Positions 46,203-55,016 of a stretch of 64,000 nucleotides of DNA are shown here, piece after piece. The number at the start of each line of letters is the position of its first letter. Position 1 is the first letter of the stretch. Source of the DNA: Cytobacillus depressus (lineage in GTDB: Bacteria > Bacillota > Bacilli > Bacillales > Cytobacillaceae). The notes under the pieces were generated by a model. It was not told the origin of the DNA and did no database searches. It worked only from the letters and a program-made list of their open reading frames with translations. The position numbers and the translations under genes are program-made. The stretch is taken from positions 868,001 through 932,000 of the forward strand of contig NZ_WBOS01000001.1 in the NCBI RefSeq assembly GCF_008923245.1, written 5' to 3'.

Positions 46203-47231
46203 TTAAGCATTTACAGGTACAGCTTTAAATAGCTCCTGAGCTACATATTTAGCAAGATCTACTACACGGCAAGAATAACCCCACTCGTTATCATACCAAG
46301 CTAATACTTTTACTTTATTCGTTCCAATTACCATTGTTGATAATCCATCAATAATTGCAGAATGCTCATTTGTATTGAAATCGATTGAAACTAATGGCTC
46401 ATCTGTAATATCTAATACTCCCTTTAATGCACCATTAGATGCTTGTTCAAATGCTGCATTAATTTGTTCAATCGTTACATCAGATTTCAGATCAACAACA
46501 AGGTCAACTAGTGAAACGTTTGGAGTTGGCACACGTAAAGCCATTCCGTGAAGCTTTCCTTTTAAATGAGGAAGCACTAATGTTAACGCTTTAGCAGCTC
46601 CAGTTGATGTTGGAATAATAGATTGAGCACATGCACGCGCACGGCGTAAATCTTTATGCGGGTTGTCAATATTATTCTGATCATTTGTATAAGCATGTAC
46701 AGTCGTCATTAATCCATTTTCAATGCCAAATTGCTCATCAAGTACTTTTGCCACTGGTGCTAGGCAGTTTGTTGTACAAGATGCATTTGAGATAATCTCA
46801 TGCTCAGCAATGTTTAATACGCTTTCATTTACACCCATAACGATTGTTACGTCTTCATTCTTTCCTGGTGCTGTTAAAATAACCTTCTTCGCACCTGCTT
46901 CAAGATGAAGAGCAGCTTTATCGCGAGAGTTAAATTTACCAGTTGCTTCAATAACAATGTCAATGTTTAATTCTTTCCAAGGAAGCTCTTGGGGATTGCG
47001 GTTGCTTAATAATTGAACACGCTTTCCATTGACAACAATTGCTCCATCTTCTGGAATAACTTCCCCTTCAAATTTTCCATGGTTTGTATCATATTTAATC
47101 AAGTGTGCCAAAGTTTCAGCTGGATAGCTTGCATTAATGGCAACTACATCAAGTTTATCATCAAGAATGGCTTTTCTAAATACCATTCGTCCAATTCTCC
47201 CAAAACCGTTAATCGCAATTTTCGCTTTCAT
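46203..47231 (-). CDS. gapB: Gluconeogenic glyceraldehyde-3-phosphate dehydrogenase
   Basis: This is a 342-aa NAD(P)-dependent GAPDH working in the gluconeogenic direction. The Rossmann start INGFGRIGRMVFRKA and the catalytic Cys in SNASCTTNCLAP are present. Assigned to gapB rather than gapA by its place between coaE and speH and its length. An inverted pair of CcpN-like sites lies just upstream. Confidence 0.94.
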   Translation of the reverse strand: MKAKIAINGFGRIGRMVFRKAILDDKLDVVAINASYPAETLAHLIKYDTNHGKFEGEVIPEDGAIVVNGKRVQLLSNRNPQELPWKELNIDIVIEATGKFNSRDKAALHLEAGAKKVILTAPGKNEDVTIVMGVNESVLNIAEHEIISNASCTTNCLAPVAKVLDEQFGIENGLMTTVHAYTNDQNNIDNPHKDLRRARACAQSIIPTSTGAAKALTLVLPHLKGKLHGMALRVPTPNVSLVDLVVDLKSDVTIEQINAAFEQASNGALKGVLDITDEPLVSIDFNTNEHSAIIDGLSTMVIGTNKVKVLAWYDNEWGYSCRVVDLAKYVAQELFKAVPVNA

Positions 47232-47251
47232 TTTACGGCCCCTTCCGCATA

Positions 47252-47296
47252 AGTGTTATACTTTTTATTCTTACAAACTGTAATTAGTATAACATA
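47252..47296. promoter_or_regulatory. Inverted CcpN-like sites upstream of gapB
   Basis: TATGTTATACT on the minus strand (47286-47296) fits the CcpN consensus TRTGHYATAYW fully. AGTGTTATACT on the plus strand (47252-47262) fits at 10 of 11 positions. Together they form an inverted repeat across the likely gapB promoter (TATACT as -10). CcpN represses gapB on glucose in B. subtilis. Confidence 0.55.
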
Positions 47297-47432
47297 TTAA
47301 TAGACATTTGTAATGATTAAAATGTGGAGTTTAAATTTTTTAATTATAAAAACAATTAAACCTATGTATGACTGATTCTACCAGAATCCCGTATTTAGGA
47401 TTTATAACAAAAAAAAAGAAGCACATCGGCTT

Positions 47433-48032
47433 CTAAATAGCATTCCACTGTTGCAAGATCTTATTAAGCTGCTGTTCTGTTTCCTCGATTGTTCGATTAT
47501 TTGTAATGACAGCATCTGCTAGCTGAACTTTATCCTTTAGGGGCATTTGTGAACGAATTCTCGCCATTGCATCAGACTCAGAAAGCTCATTCCGCTTCAT
47601 AAGCCGCTCTAATTGAATGTCCTCATCTACATAAACTAATATCGTTTTATCGACCAAATAGGAAAGCTTGCTTTCAAATAGTAAAGGAATATCTAATATG
47701 ACAAGCTTTTCACCTTTAGTTATGGCACCATCTCTTTTGGCCAACATTCTCTTTCTAACTGCGGGATGAACAATGCTGTTCAGCTTTTGACGCTCCTTTT
47801 CATTATGAAAGATAATGGATCCTAATTTAGCCCTATCAATTGATCCATTTTCAAGAAGAACTTCATTGCCAAAATGGGCAATGATTTCTTCATATGCTTC
47901 TTCTCCTTTTTCAACAGCTAATCGTGCTTCTATATCTGCATCGATGACTGGAACCCCTTTTGCGATTAACATGGAAGCGACGGTGCTTTTTCCGCTCGCA
48001 ATTCCACCTGTTAGACCAACAACAACTGACAT
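47433..48032 (-). CDS. coaE: Dephospho-CoA kinase
   Basis: This is a 199-aa P-loop kinase for the last step of CoA synthesis. Walker A lies in [14 protein letters not shown], with [14 protein letters not shown] and the lid [16 protein letters not shown]. The ATG at 48032 follows GAGG; the upstream extension is not conserved. It lies 20 nt after ytaF. Confidence 0.95.
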   Translation of the reverse strand: MSVVVGLTGGIASGKSTVASMLIAKGVPVIDADIEARLAVEKGEEAYEEIIAHFGNEVLLENGSIDRAKLGSIIFHNEKERQKLNSIVHPAVRKRMLAKRDGAITKGEKLVILDIPLLFESKLSYLVDKTILVYVDEDIQLERLMKRNELSESDAMARIRSQMPLKDKVQLADAVITNNRTIEETEQQLNKILQQWNAI

Positions 48033-48052
48033 GGCTAAACCTCTCTTGACTG

Positions 48053-48688
48053 CTATATTTTCCAAATCCCAATTATTATCAATAATACTCCTGGGATAAA
48101 TGTAAACTTTTGTACCCAATTACTTTTTGAAAAAACGGAACCGACCTTTAAACCAAAGTATACAAATAATGAGCTCATAAACGCAACGGTTAGCGCTAAC
48201 GAAAATGGAGAGTAGCCTAACATTGCTGCACCAAACCCAGCACCGAAAGCATCCAGTGATAAAGCCACACCTAGAATTAATGCTTCAATTCCTGTGATCG
48301 TTCCTGACTTATCAAAATCCGCTGACATTGGCTTTTGCAAAATATGAATGACTAAGCCGAGTGATTTAATTTCAAAATTGACAATCGTTTTTTCATGCGG
48401 AAGAACATCCCTTGATTTTTCAGAGCGGAAAAATTGAAAAAGAACCCACGCTCCGAGACAAATAAGAATGATTCCTCCCAAACTCTGCGCGAATGCAGGC
48501 GAAAAAAGCTTAATGAGGAAACGACCAATTGTCATCGCAAGTATTAGCGCAGTTGCAGAGCAGCATGCGATGATTCCAATTGATTTGAATGGGATGGTCA
48601 TTTTTCTTAATCCATATGTTAATCCGACGCTAAAGCTATCTAGACTAACAGCAAATGCTAATATTAGAAGTGATATTGTATGCACCAT
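48053..48688 (-). CDS. ytaF: Sporulation membrane protein YtaF
   Basis: This is a 211-aa protein with about six transmembrane helices, of the MntP-like YtaF family. Repeated [17 protein letters not shown] and [17 protein letters not shown] halves show internal duplication with conserved Asp residues, as in cation exporters. The ATG at 48688 follows AGGAGG by 12 nt. It is conserved between mutM and coaE in spore formers; its substrate is unknown. Confidence 0.88.
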   Translation of the reverse strand: MVHTISLLILAFAVSLDSFSVGLTYGLRKMTIPFKSIGIIACCSATALILAMTIGRFLIKLFSPAFAQSLGGIILICLGAWVLFQFFRSEKSRDVLPHEKTIVNFEIKSLGLVIHILQKPMSADFDKSGTITGIEALILGVALSLDAFGAGFGAAMLGYSPFSLALTVAFMSSLFVYFGLKVGSVFSKSNWVQKFTFIPGVLLIIIGIWKI

Positions 48689-48783
48689 TTGAACAGGACT
48701 CCTCCTTAGTATCAACACTCATCTTGTTGATACCTGTCAATCGCTAAGATAGTATATGGGAGAAGCCTATCCATTGTTAAAAA

Positions 48784-49059
48784 GAAATGCGGAAGCGCCT
48801 TGCAAGATGAACGTCGACTAAATACCGCCACGTCCTGTGGCAAACGTCGACGTCAGCACATCCTGTGCAAGTCCGACAAGCATAAGACGAATCCTTGCGA
48901 AAGGTGTTTTTTCCTTTCGTGAGGATTTGGCTTATGACCTCGAGGTCGACAAAAACGCGACGTCCTGTCGCACTGTCGACACTAGTACGTCCTGTACGTC
49001 GGGGCTAGGCGCTGGAGCTGGACAAAGAAATGCGGAAGTGCCTTGATATGGCGCTGGAC
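48784..49059 (+). repeat. A element with two C modules, plus a shrunken A copy
   Basis: The first A copy (48784-49023) has C modules in both arms. The left one has outer stem ACGTCGAC/GTCGACGT around GCCAC-GTCCT-GTGGC, then GCAC-ATCCT-GTGC. The right one has GTCGAC/GTCGAC around GCGAC-GTCCT-GTCGC, then GTAC-GTCCT-GTAC. No D is present. A second A at 49024-49059 keeps only its two tips (GCGGAAGTGCCTTG joined to GGCGCTGGAC). Confidence 0.88.
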
Positions 49060-49063
49060 AAAG

Positions 49064-49089
49064 AAAAGCTCGCCAGTGGCGAGCTTCCT
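49064..49089 (-). terminator. Terminator after mutM
   Basis: GCTCGCC/GGCGAGC stem followed by TTTTCTTTG on the minus strand. Confidence 0.8.
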
Positions 49090-49917
49090 TTATAACTTCT
49101 GGCAATTTGGACAAAACACGGTTCCGCGGCCGCCTGAAATTATTCTTTCAAGTGTCGTACCACACGCTTTACATTCTTCCCCTTTTCGCCCGTAAACGAA
49201 AAGCTCAAGCTGGAACATGCCAATTTGTCCTTGAGAATTAATGTACGAACGAATCGTACTTCCTCCTTTTTGAACCGCCTCTGATAAAGTTGCAATGATT
49301 TCCTTATGCAGTGTTGCAAGTTCTGTGGCTGTCAAACTGTCCGCCTGTCTTTCTGGATGAATTCTTGATCTAAATAATGTTTCATCCACATAAATATTTC
49401 CAAGTCCTGTCACTATTTTTTGATCAAGAAGGGCTGCTTTAATTCCTCTTTTCGTTCTCGACAGCTTTGAGGCCAATACTTCTTTCGTAAATTCCTTTGA
49501 AAAAGGCTCTGGCCCTAGTTGCGACAAAGGAAGGAGCTGAAATTCTTCCCCTTTTAAATAAAGATGCATCGTTCCAAATTTCCGAACATCTTTATATCGC
49601 AGCTCTGTTCCATCTGTAAAATGAAAGATTACATGCGTGTGCTTATCAATCTCATCTGTTTGCTTAAAAAGCCCATATTTTCCTTCCATTCTTAAATGAG
49701 AAACAAGAGCGAAATCATTCGTATAAAGGATAAGAAACTTTCCTCGTCGGCCCGTTCCAGTAAATGTTTGTCCAACGAGGGCGTCTTGAAATTGGACAAC
49801 CTCTTCAGGATGCTTTACTATTTTGGGCCAATGAACTGAAACGCGTTCGACCGTTTTATTTATTATTAGTTCGTCCAAAGTACGGCGGATCGTTTCCACC
49901 TCTGGCAATTCTGGCAT
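49090..49917 (-). CDS. mutM: Formamidopyrimidine-DNA glycosylase
   Basis: This is a 275-aa bifunctional glycosylase/AP lyase removing 8-oxoguanine. The catalytic N-terminus PELPEVETIRR is intact, with Pro2 as nucleophile. The H2TH region (IVTGLGNIYVDETLFRSRIHP) and C-terminal zinc finger (CKACGTTLER...CPNCQ) follow. SD AGGAGG. It follows polA, as in B. subtilis. Confidence 0.97.
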   Translation of the reverse strand: MPELPEVETIRRTLDELIINKTVERVSVHWPKIVKHPEEVVQFQDALVGQTFTGTGRRGKFLILYTNDFALVSHLRMEGKYGLFKQTDEIDKHTHVIFHFTDGTELRYKDVRKFGTMHLYLKGEEFQLLPLSQLGPEPFSKEFTKEVLASKLSRTKRGIKAALLDQKIVTGLGNIYVDETLFRSRIHPERQADSLTATELATLHKEIIATLSEAVQKGGSTIRSYINSQGQIGMFQLELFVYGRKGEECKACGTTLERIISGGRGTVFCPNCQKL

Positions 49918-49935
49918 CTAATCACCTCCTAATTT

Positions 49936-50001
49936 GTCTAGCTCCACAAGGAATACTACGGCAGCATAATCATCGCTCCTGATCAAGGCGCTTCCGCTTT
50001 T
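49936..50001 (-). repeat. Shortened A element with a D fragment, abutting polA
   Basis: Minus-strand order is AAAAGCGGAAGCGCCTTGATC, then GCGATGATTATGCTGCCG...CCTTG from a D module, then TGGAGCTAGAC. The same D-to-TGGAGCTAGAC junction is seen near 57870. The AAAAGCGG end begins right after the polA TAG. Confidence 0.78.
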
Positions 50002-52632
50002 CTATTTTGCGTCAAACCATGTTGGTCCGTAGGAGTAATCGACCTTTAAAGGAACTTTTAATTCAACGGCATTTTCCATTACTTCTGGAACGACTTTTTT
50101 CAACTTCTCGATCTCTTCTTCTGGTGCTTCAAAAATTAATTCATCGTGAACTTGAAGTAGAAGACTTGTTTTCAAATTCTCTTGCTGTAAACGAGCAGCC
50201 ATATCGATCATTGCCTTCTTAATAATATCTGCTGCACTTCCTTGAATCGGTGTGTTCATCGCTGTCCGCTCCGCAAAGCTGCGAAGATTAAAATTTCGGC
50301 TCGTAATTTCTGGCAAATATCTTCTTCGATGAAGCAATGTGGATACATAGCCTTTTTGCTTTGCATCATGAACGATATCATACATATATTGCTTCACACC
50401 TGGGTAGCTCTCTAAATACTTATTAATGAATTCCCCTGCTTCTTTACGTGTAATCCCAAGACTTTGCGAAAGACCATAATCACTAATTCCATAAACAATG
50501 CCAAAGTTTACTGCCTTTGCATGACGGCGCATATTGGCTGTTACTTCGTCCTCTTTTACATGGAAGACTTCCATTGCCGTTTTAGTATGAATATCCATGT
50601 CATGATTAAAGGCATCGATCAGCTTCTCATCACCAGCTATATGAGCAAGTACTCTTAACTCGATTTGAGAATAGTCGGCAGCAAAAATGACCCAGTTCCG
50701 CTCAGATGGAATAAAGGCTTGTCTAATTTTTCTTCCTTCTTCCAATCGAATTGGGATGTTTTGAAGGTTTGGATCTGTCGAGCTTAATCGGCCTGTTTGC
50801 GTAAGAGCTTGATTATATCTCGTGTGAATCTTATGGTTTTCTTGATTGACAACTTTTGATAAGCCTTCAATATACGTAGACTGCAGCTTTCCTAGCTGGC
50901 GATAATGAAGAATTTCTTTGATAATTTCATGGTCCTGCTCAAGCTTTTCGAGAACGTCAGCCGATGTAGAATAGCCTGTTTTCGTTTTTTTGATTACAGG
51001 AAGACCTAATTTCTCAAATAAGATCACCCCAAGCTGTTTAGGGGAATTAATATTAAACTTTTCGCTAGCGAATTCATGAATTCGTGTTTCTATGTCGGCA
51101 AGCTTGGTGAGAATTTCCTCGCCCATAGCATTTAAACGCCCAAGATCCATTTTAATCCCTGTCGATTCCATATCCGCCAAGATGAATGCTAAAGGCATTT
51201 CTAAATCATAAAATAATTCATCCTGCTGATTATCTTTAAGCTCTTGGTCTAGCTTGTCCTTTAATGTTAGAAGTACATCCGCCTTTCTAGAAAGATGTCC
51301 GGCAAGCTCAGTTTCTTCCGGGATCCTGCGCTTCGCTCCTTTTCCATAAAAAGCTTCATCTGATTGAATGGCTGTATATCCATGTGTTTTAGCGATGGAA
51401 GCAACATCCTCGATTGTTTCGGATGGATTAATAAGATAGGCAGCGATAAGTAAATCAAAAGTAATTCCAGCTAAATGAATTCCATGGTGCCGTAAAGAAA
51501 CTTCTGACCGTTTTGCGTCGTAAACAATTTTAGATTTCGTTTCATCCTCTGCCCATTGTTTAAATGCTTCAGAGGCCAGTGCTTTTTCAGCCGAAATAAA
51601 AAAAGTTCCTTTATTATTAGCAATCGAAAAGCCGATCATATCAGCATAATGATAGTTATCCTCTAATACTTCTATATAAAAAGAATTCTCATCTGCAAAA
51701 ATTTCTTCAGTTATCTCTTCAACAATCGTAAATTCAATTTTTTCTAAATCTACTTCTTCAACCCGAGCTGAATCACCCATTTTTTCTAATAAGGAGTTAA
51801 ACCCAAGCTCTTTATAAATAGTAACAACCTTCTCTTTATCGAAGCCATCGTACTCAATGTCATCAAGCTTAATTTCAACTGGAGCTTCCCTCGTGATGGT
51901 CGCCAACTCTTTACTCATTAATGCCTGGTCTTTAAATTCTTCAAGTTTTTCTTTCAGCTTTTTCCCGCTTACTTTATCAACAGACGCCAGCAGCTCCTCA
52001 AGTGTTCCGAACTCCTTAAGTAATTTCAAAGCTGTTTTTTCACCAACACCTGGTACGCCTGGGATATTATCAGAGCTGTCACCCATTAAACCTTTCATAT
52101 CAATAATTCGCTCTGGTGTAATCCCGTACTTTTCGGCGATATGGGCTGGAGTATACTCCTCAATATCAGTAATCCCTTTACGGGTAATCGCCACAGTCGT
52201 AGTATCTGAGCTGAGCTGTGTTAAATCTTTATCTCCGGAAATTACTTTAACTTCATAGCCATTCTTTTCCGCATGAAGAGATAATGTTCCGATAATATCA
52301 TCCGCTTCATAGTTTTCTAATTCATAACGCGGTATCAGATAGGCATCAAGCAGCTCCCGAATAAAAGGAAATTGCTCCGATAACTCTGGCGGAGTCTTTT
52401 GTCTGCCTCCCTTATACTCACTAAACGTTTTATGGCGGAAGGTTGTTTTTCCAGCATCAAATGCAACGAGTATATGTGTTGGTTTTTCGTCCTCAAGAAT
52501 TTTTGATAACATCATTGTGAATCCGTAAACCGCATTCGTATGTATTCCCTTATCATTATTCAATAATGGCAAAGCAAAAAATGCCCGATAGGCAATACTA
52601 TTGCCGTCGATTAACACTAGTTTTTTATTCAA
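50002..52632 (-). CDS. polA: DNA polymerase I, TTG start
   Basis: This is an 876-aa repair and Okazaki-processing polymerase. The 5'-3' exonuclease domain is intact (LIDGNSIAYRAFFAL; GLMGDSSDNIPGVPGVGEKTA). The central 3'-5' exonuclease-like domain lacks the DxE and other metal residues (FYIEVLED at the first motif), so proofreading is probably absent, as in other Bacillus PolA. Polymerase motifs DYSQIELR, KAVNFGIVYG and VHDELIFE are present. TTG at 52632 is 6 nt after AAGGTGGG. Confidence 0.96.
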   Translation of the reverse strand: MNKKLVLIDGNSIAYRAFFALPLLNNDKGIHTNAVYGFTMMLSKILEDEKPTHILVAFDAGKTTFRHKTFSEYKGGRQKTPPELSEQFPFIRELLDAYLIPRYELENYEADDIIGTLSLHAEKNGYEVKVISGDKDLTQLSSDTTTVAITRKGITDIEEYTPAHIAEKYGITPERIIDMKGLMGDSSDNIPGVPGVGEKTALKLLKEFGTLEELLASVDKVSGKKLKEKLEEFKDQALMSKELATITREAPVEIKLDDIEYDGFDKEKVVTIYKELGFNSLLEKMGDSARVEEVDLEKIEFTIVEEITEEIFADENSFYIEVLEDNYHYADMIGFSIANNKGTFFISAEKALASEAFKQWAEDETKSKIVYDAKRSEVSLRHHGIHLAGITFDLLIAAYLINPSETIEDVASIAKTHGYTAIQSDEAFYGKGAKRRIPEETELAGHLSRKADVLLTLKDKLDQELKDNQQDELFYDLEMPLAFILADMESTGIKMDLGRLNAMGEEILTKLADIETRIHEFASEKFNINSPKQLGVILFEKLGLPVIKKTKTGYSTSADVLEKLEQDHEIIKEILHYRQLGKLQSTYIEGLSKVVNQENHKIHTRYNQALTQTGRLSSTDPNLQNIPIRLEEGRKIRQAFIPSERNWVIFAADYSQIELRVLAHIAGDEKLIDAFNHDMDIHTKTAMEVFHVKEDEVTANMRRHAKAVNFGIVYGISDYGLSQSLGITRKEAGEFINKYLESYPGVKQYMYDIVHDAKQKGYVSTLLHRRRYLPEITSRNFNLRSFAERTAMNTPIQGSAADIIKKAMIDMAARLQQENLKTSLLLQVHDELIFEAPEEEIEKLKKVVPEVMENAVELKVPLKVDYSYGPTWFDAK

Positions 52633-52723
52633 TTGAATCCCACCTTATTTAAAAATGCTTATGCACTGAAGCCAGATCATTATTTAATAGAAATGGTTAT
52701 ACCTATAATTAAGCATAAATAAT

Positions 52724-52787
52724 AAACCGTTATTCCCTTTCTTCATTTTACCATGAGTAAACAAAGAAAGAAAAATAACGGTTTTTT
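52724..52787. terminator. Large hairpin between hflC and polA
   Basis: AAACCGTTATT/AATAACGGTTT arms enclose further CTTTCTTC/GAAAG pairing; T-runs lie on both sides. It is a probable hflC terminator. Confidence 0.65.
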
Positions 52788-52800
52788 AAGGAGTTAGATA

Positions 52801-53736
52801 TTATTTTTGATATCCCATTAATAATCTAGCATATGGTGAATCTGATGGCAGAACGATCACTGTTTCGCCATTAATTGTCTTTTTATATGATTCTAATGTA
52901 CGGAATAAGGAGTAAAAGCTCGGATCCTTTGAAAATGCCTCATTATAAACTTTTGCTGCTCCCGCTTCACCCTCAGCTCGAATCTCTTCAGCATCCGCCT
53001 GTGCTTTTGCCAAAAGTTCTCTTACTTGCTTATCTGTATCAGCAATAATCCGATTTTTTTGGGCATCCCCTTTTGATAAATATTCCTGCGCTGTTGATTC
53101 CCGCTCAGATATCATCCTCGTATATACTGATTGTTCATTTTCTGCTGGTAAATCGGTTCGCTTCATACGCACATCTGTTACGACAATACCGTAATTATCT
53201 TTAGCTAGAAGCTCATTGACCTTTTCCGTGATTCGATCATTTAATGACCCTCGAGAAGATTTCTCATCATTAATAATTTCTTCATAGTTTAGCTGTCCAA
53301 GCTCTGTTCTCGTAACTGAATAAATAAATTCTTCCATTCTTGTTTCCGCACTTTCGAGTGTTCTTGCGTTAGCGATCATCTTCTTCGGATCAGCAATTCG
53401 CCAAACCGCATAGTTATCAATGATAATGCGTTTTTTATCTCTCGTATTAATTTCAGCCTCTGATACATCATATGTTAGCTGGTATTTCGGCAATGTTGAA
53501 ACACTTTGGATGAATGGAATTTTATAGCTTAAACCAGGCTCACTTTCAATTCTAACGACTTCTCCAAATTGACGAATAATTTTATATTCGCCTTCTTTAA
53601 CGATAAATAAATTACTTAATAAAATGCCTATTAAAACTAGCAAAACAACTAAAAAGAATCCACTTTTTATATAATTGCGCCATTGCGTGTTTTTTCCGCC
53701 GCGCTCGTTAATGTTAATGACGTTTTGATCGCTCAT
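52801..53736 (-). CDS. hflC: SPFH-domain protein HflC
   Basis: This is a 311-aa membrane-anchored prohibitin/stomatin relative. One N-terminal transmembrane helix (FFLVVLLVLIGILLSNLFIV) precedes the SPFH domain (REFGEVV-like RQFGEVVRI) and an Ala/Glu-rich coiled coil. In E. coli HflC pairs with HflK to regulate FtsH. The start overlaps the hflK stop (ATGA). It lies upstream of polA. Confidence 0.9.
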   Translation of the reverse strand: MSDQNVININERGGKNTQWRNYIKSGFFLVVLLVLIGILLSNLFIVKEGEYKIIRQFGEVVRIESEPGLSYKIPFIQSVSTLPKYQLTYDVSEAEINTRDKKRIIIDNYAVWRIADPKKMIANARTLESAETRMEEFIYSVTRTELGQLNYEEIINDEKSSRGSLNDRITEKVNELLAKDNYGIVVTDVRMKRTDLPAENEQSVYTRMISERESTAQEYLSKGDAQKNRIIADTDKQVRELLAKAQADAEEIRAEGEAGAAKVYNEAFSKDPSFYSLFRTLESYKKTINGETVIVLPSDSPYARLLMGYQK

Positions 53737-54695
53737 TGTTTGTCACTTCCTTCCTCTTTTTGTACAGGCTGTTCTTTTTCAAGAGGCCTAATCGGGAAGT
53801 ATTTCAATGTATTACCTTCATCATTCATAATATAAATTTCAGCATCAGGAAGTACCTGCTCAAGTGTTTCAAGGACGAGACGCTCTCTTGTAATATCCGG
53901 ACTATTCTTATATTCGGCATATATTTTATTAAAGACAGCTACGTCTCCTCTTGCTTTTTCAAGACGGGCCGCTTTTTCCCCTTCTGCTTTATAGATCAAT
54001 GCATCTTTTTCTCCTTGTGCTTCATTCATTCTTTGGTTTACATACTTTTTCGCTTCGTTTTCCTTTGTGTTAGCAGTTTCTCTAGCATCCGTTACATTCG
54101 TAAACGCTTTTCGAACTTCATCATTTGGAAGCTCTACATCTTGAAGCTTGACAGCTAAAATGGAAAGACCAATATCATATTTTTCAATTAATGAGCTTAA
54201 TAAATCTCTAACATCCGCTTCGATCTCTGCCTTACCTGAAGTTAGGGCATCATCAATTTTGGAGCTGCCGATAATGCTTCTTAAGGAAGCAGACGTAGCA
54301 TCGTAGAGAATTTCTTCTGGATCTTTAGAATTATAGAGATATTTTTCTGGATCAGTAATTTTCCATTGTACAACTAGATCTGCTAGGACGATGTTTTCAT
54401 CTCCCGTGATCATTTTCGTTTCCTCAGGAAAGTCTTTCATCTTCCCGTTCTTTTCTTCAAAACCAAATTGCAAACTGAATGTTTCTTTTGATACTTTTTC
54501 AACGCTTTGAATTGGCCATGGCAATTTGAAATGAAGTCCTGGGTCTGTAATTCCTTCTTCAACCTTGCCAAAAGTTAAAATGACTGCTTGATCGGATTCA
54601 TCGACTGTATACCAGGTCGTTAACGCGGTAATGCCTAATAGGATGATTAGCAGCACGAGGCCAGTCACTGTATATATTCTTTTTAAGCTGACCAT
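53733..54695 (-). CDS. hflK: SPFH-domain protein HflK
   Basis: This is a 320-aa partner of HflC. A transmembrane helix at residues ~7-29 precedes the SPFH region (SDQAVILTFGKVEEGITDPGLHFK) and a charged coiled coil (TANTKENEAKKYVNQRMNEA). The ATG at 54695 follows GGGGAG. It is translationally coupled to hflC. The position between phoR and polA differs from the B. subtilis order I know. Confidence 0.9.
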   Translation of the reverse strand: MVSLKRIYTVTGLVLLIILLGITALTTWYTVDESDQAVILTFGKVEEGITDPGLHFKLPWPIQSVEKVSKETFSLQFGFEEKNGKMKDFPEETKMITGDENIVLADLVVQWKITDPEKYLYNSKDPEEILYDATSASLRSIIGSSKIDDALTSGKAEIEADVRDLLSSLIEKYDIGLSILAVKLQDVELPNDEVRKAFTNVTDARETANTKENEAKKYVNQRMNEAQGEKDALIYKAEGEKAARLEKARGDVAVFNKIYAEYKNSPDITRERLVLETLEQVLPDAEIYIMNDEGNTLKYFPIRPLEKEQPVQKEEGSDKQ

Positions 54696-54788
54696 ATTCT
54701 CTCCCCTTCCCTTATTACACTTCATTTACTTTTTATACGATTGGCAAACAAAAAGGTTTCAATTTTCAAACAAAACTTGTGGAACGTT

Positions 54789-54837
54789 CTGTTGATTTCC
54801 ACTATGAGGATCTCGTACCTTCCTCTCCAATCAACAA
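54789..54837. repeat. Shortened F-family repeat
   Basis: CTGTTGATTTCC...CTCTCCAATCAACA: intact F ends with most of the middle missing; it retains GAGGATCTCG and ACCTTCC as in the 1627 copy. Confidence 0.65.
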
Positions 54838-54867
54838 CTAAATAGCAATCCCATGTAATATAAACGG

Positions 54868-54904
54868 AAAAAGACGGAAGCGGGGTAGGCTTCCGTCTTT
54901 TTTC
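54868..54904 (-). terminator. Terminator after phoR
   Basis: AAAAAGACGGAAGC/GCTTCCGTCTTTTTT, symmetric stem with A and T flanks. Confidence 0.88.
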
Positions 54905-55016
54905 TTCATTGGATGAAGGGGTCCTTCATGTTTAATATTAGCAAGCAAATATTAAGCAAGAATTTACTTAATGTTAAGAACATGTAAAATTGCCTGTCCC
55001 ATCTTCATCCAAAAGA

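Noticed and set aside
48784..49023. C hairpins as CsrA/RsmE binding sites (minus strand loops read AGGAY closed by C-G)
   Set aside because: CsrA sites need ANGGA in a six-base loop; these loops are AGGAY and one base short. Worth remembering, but not a match.
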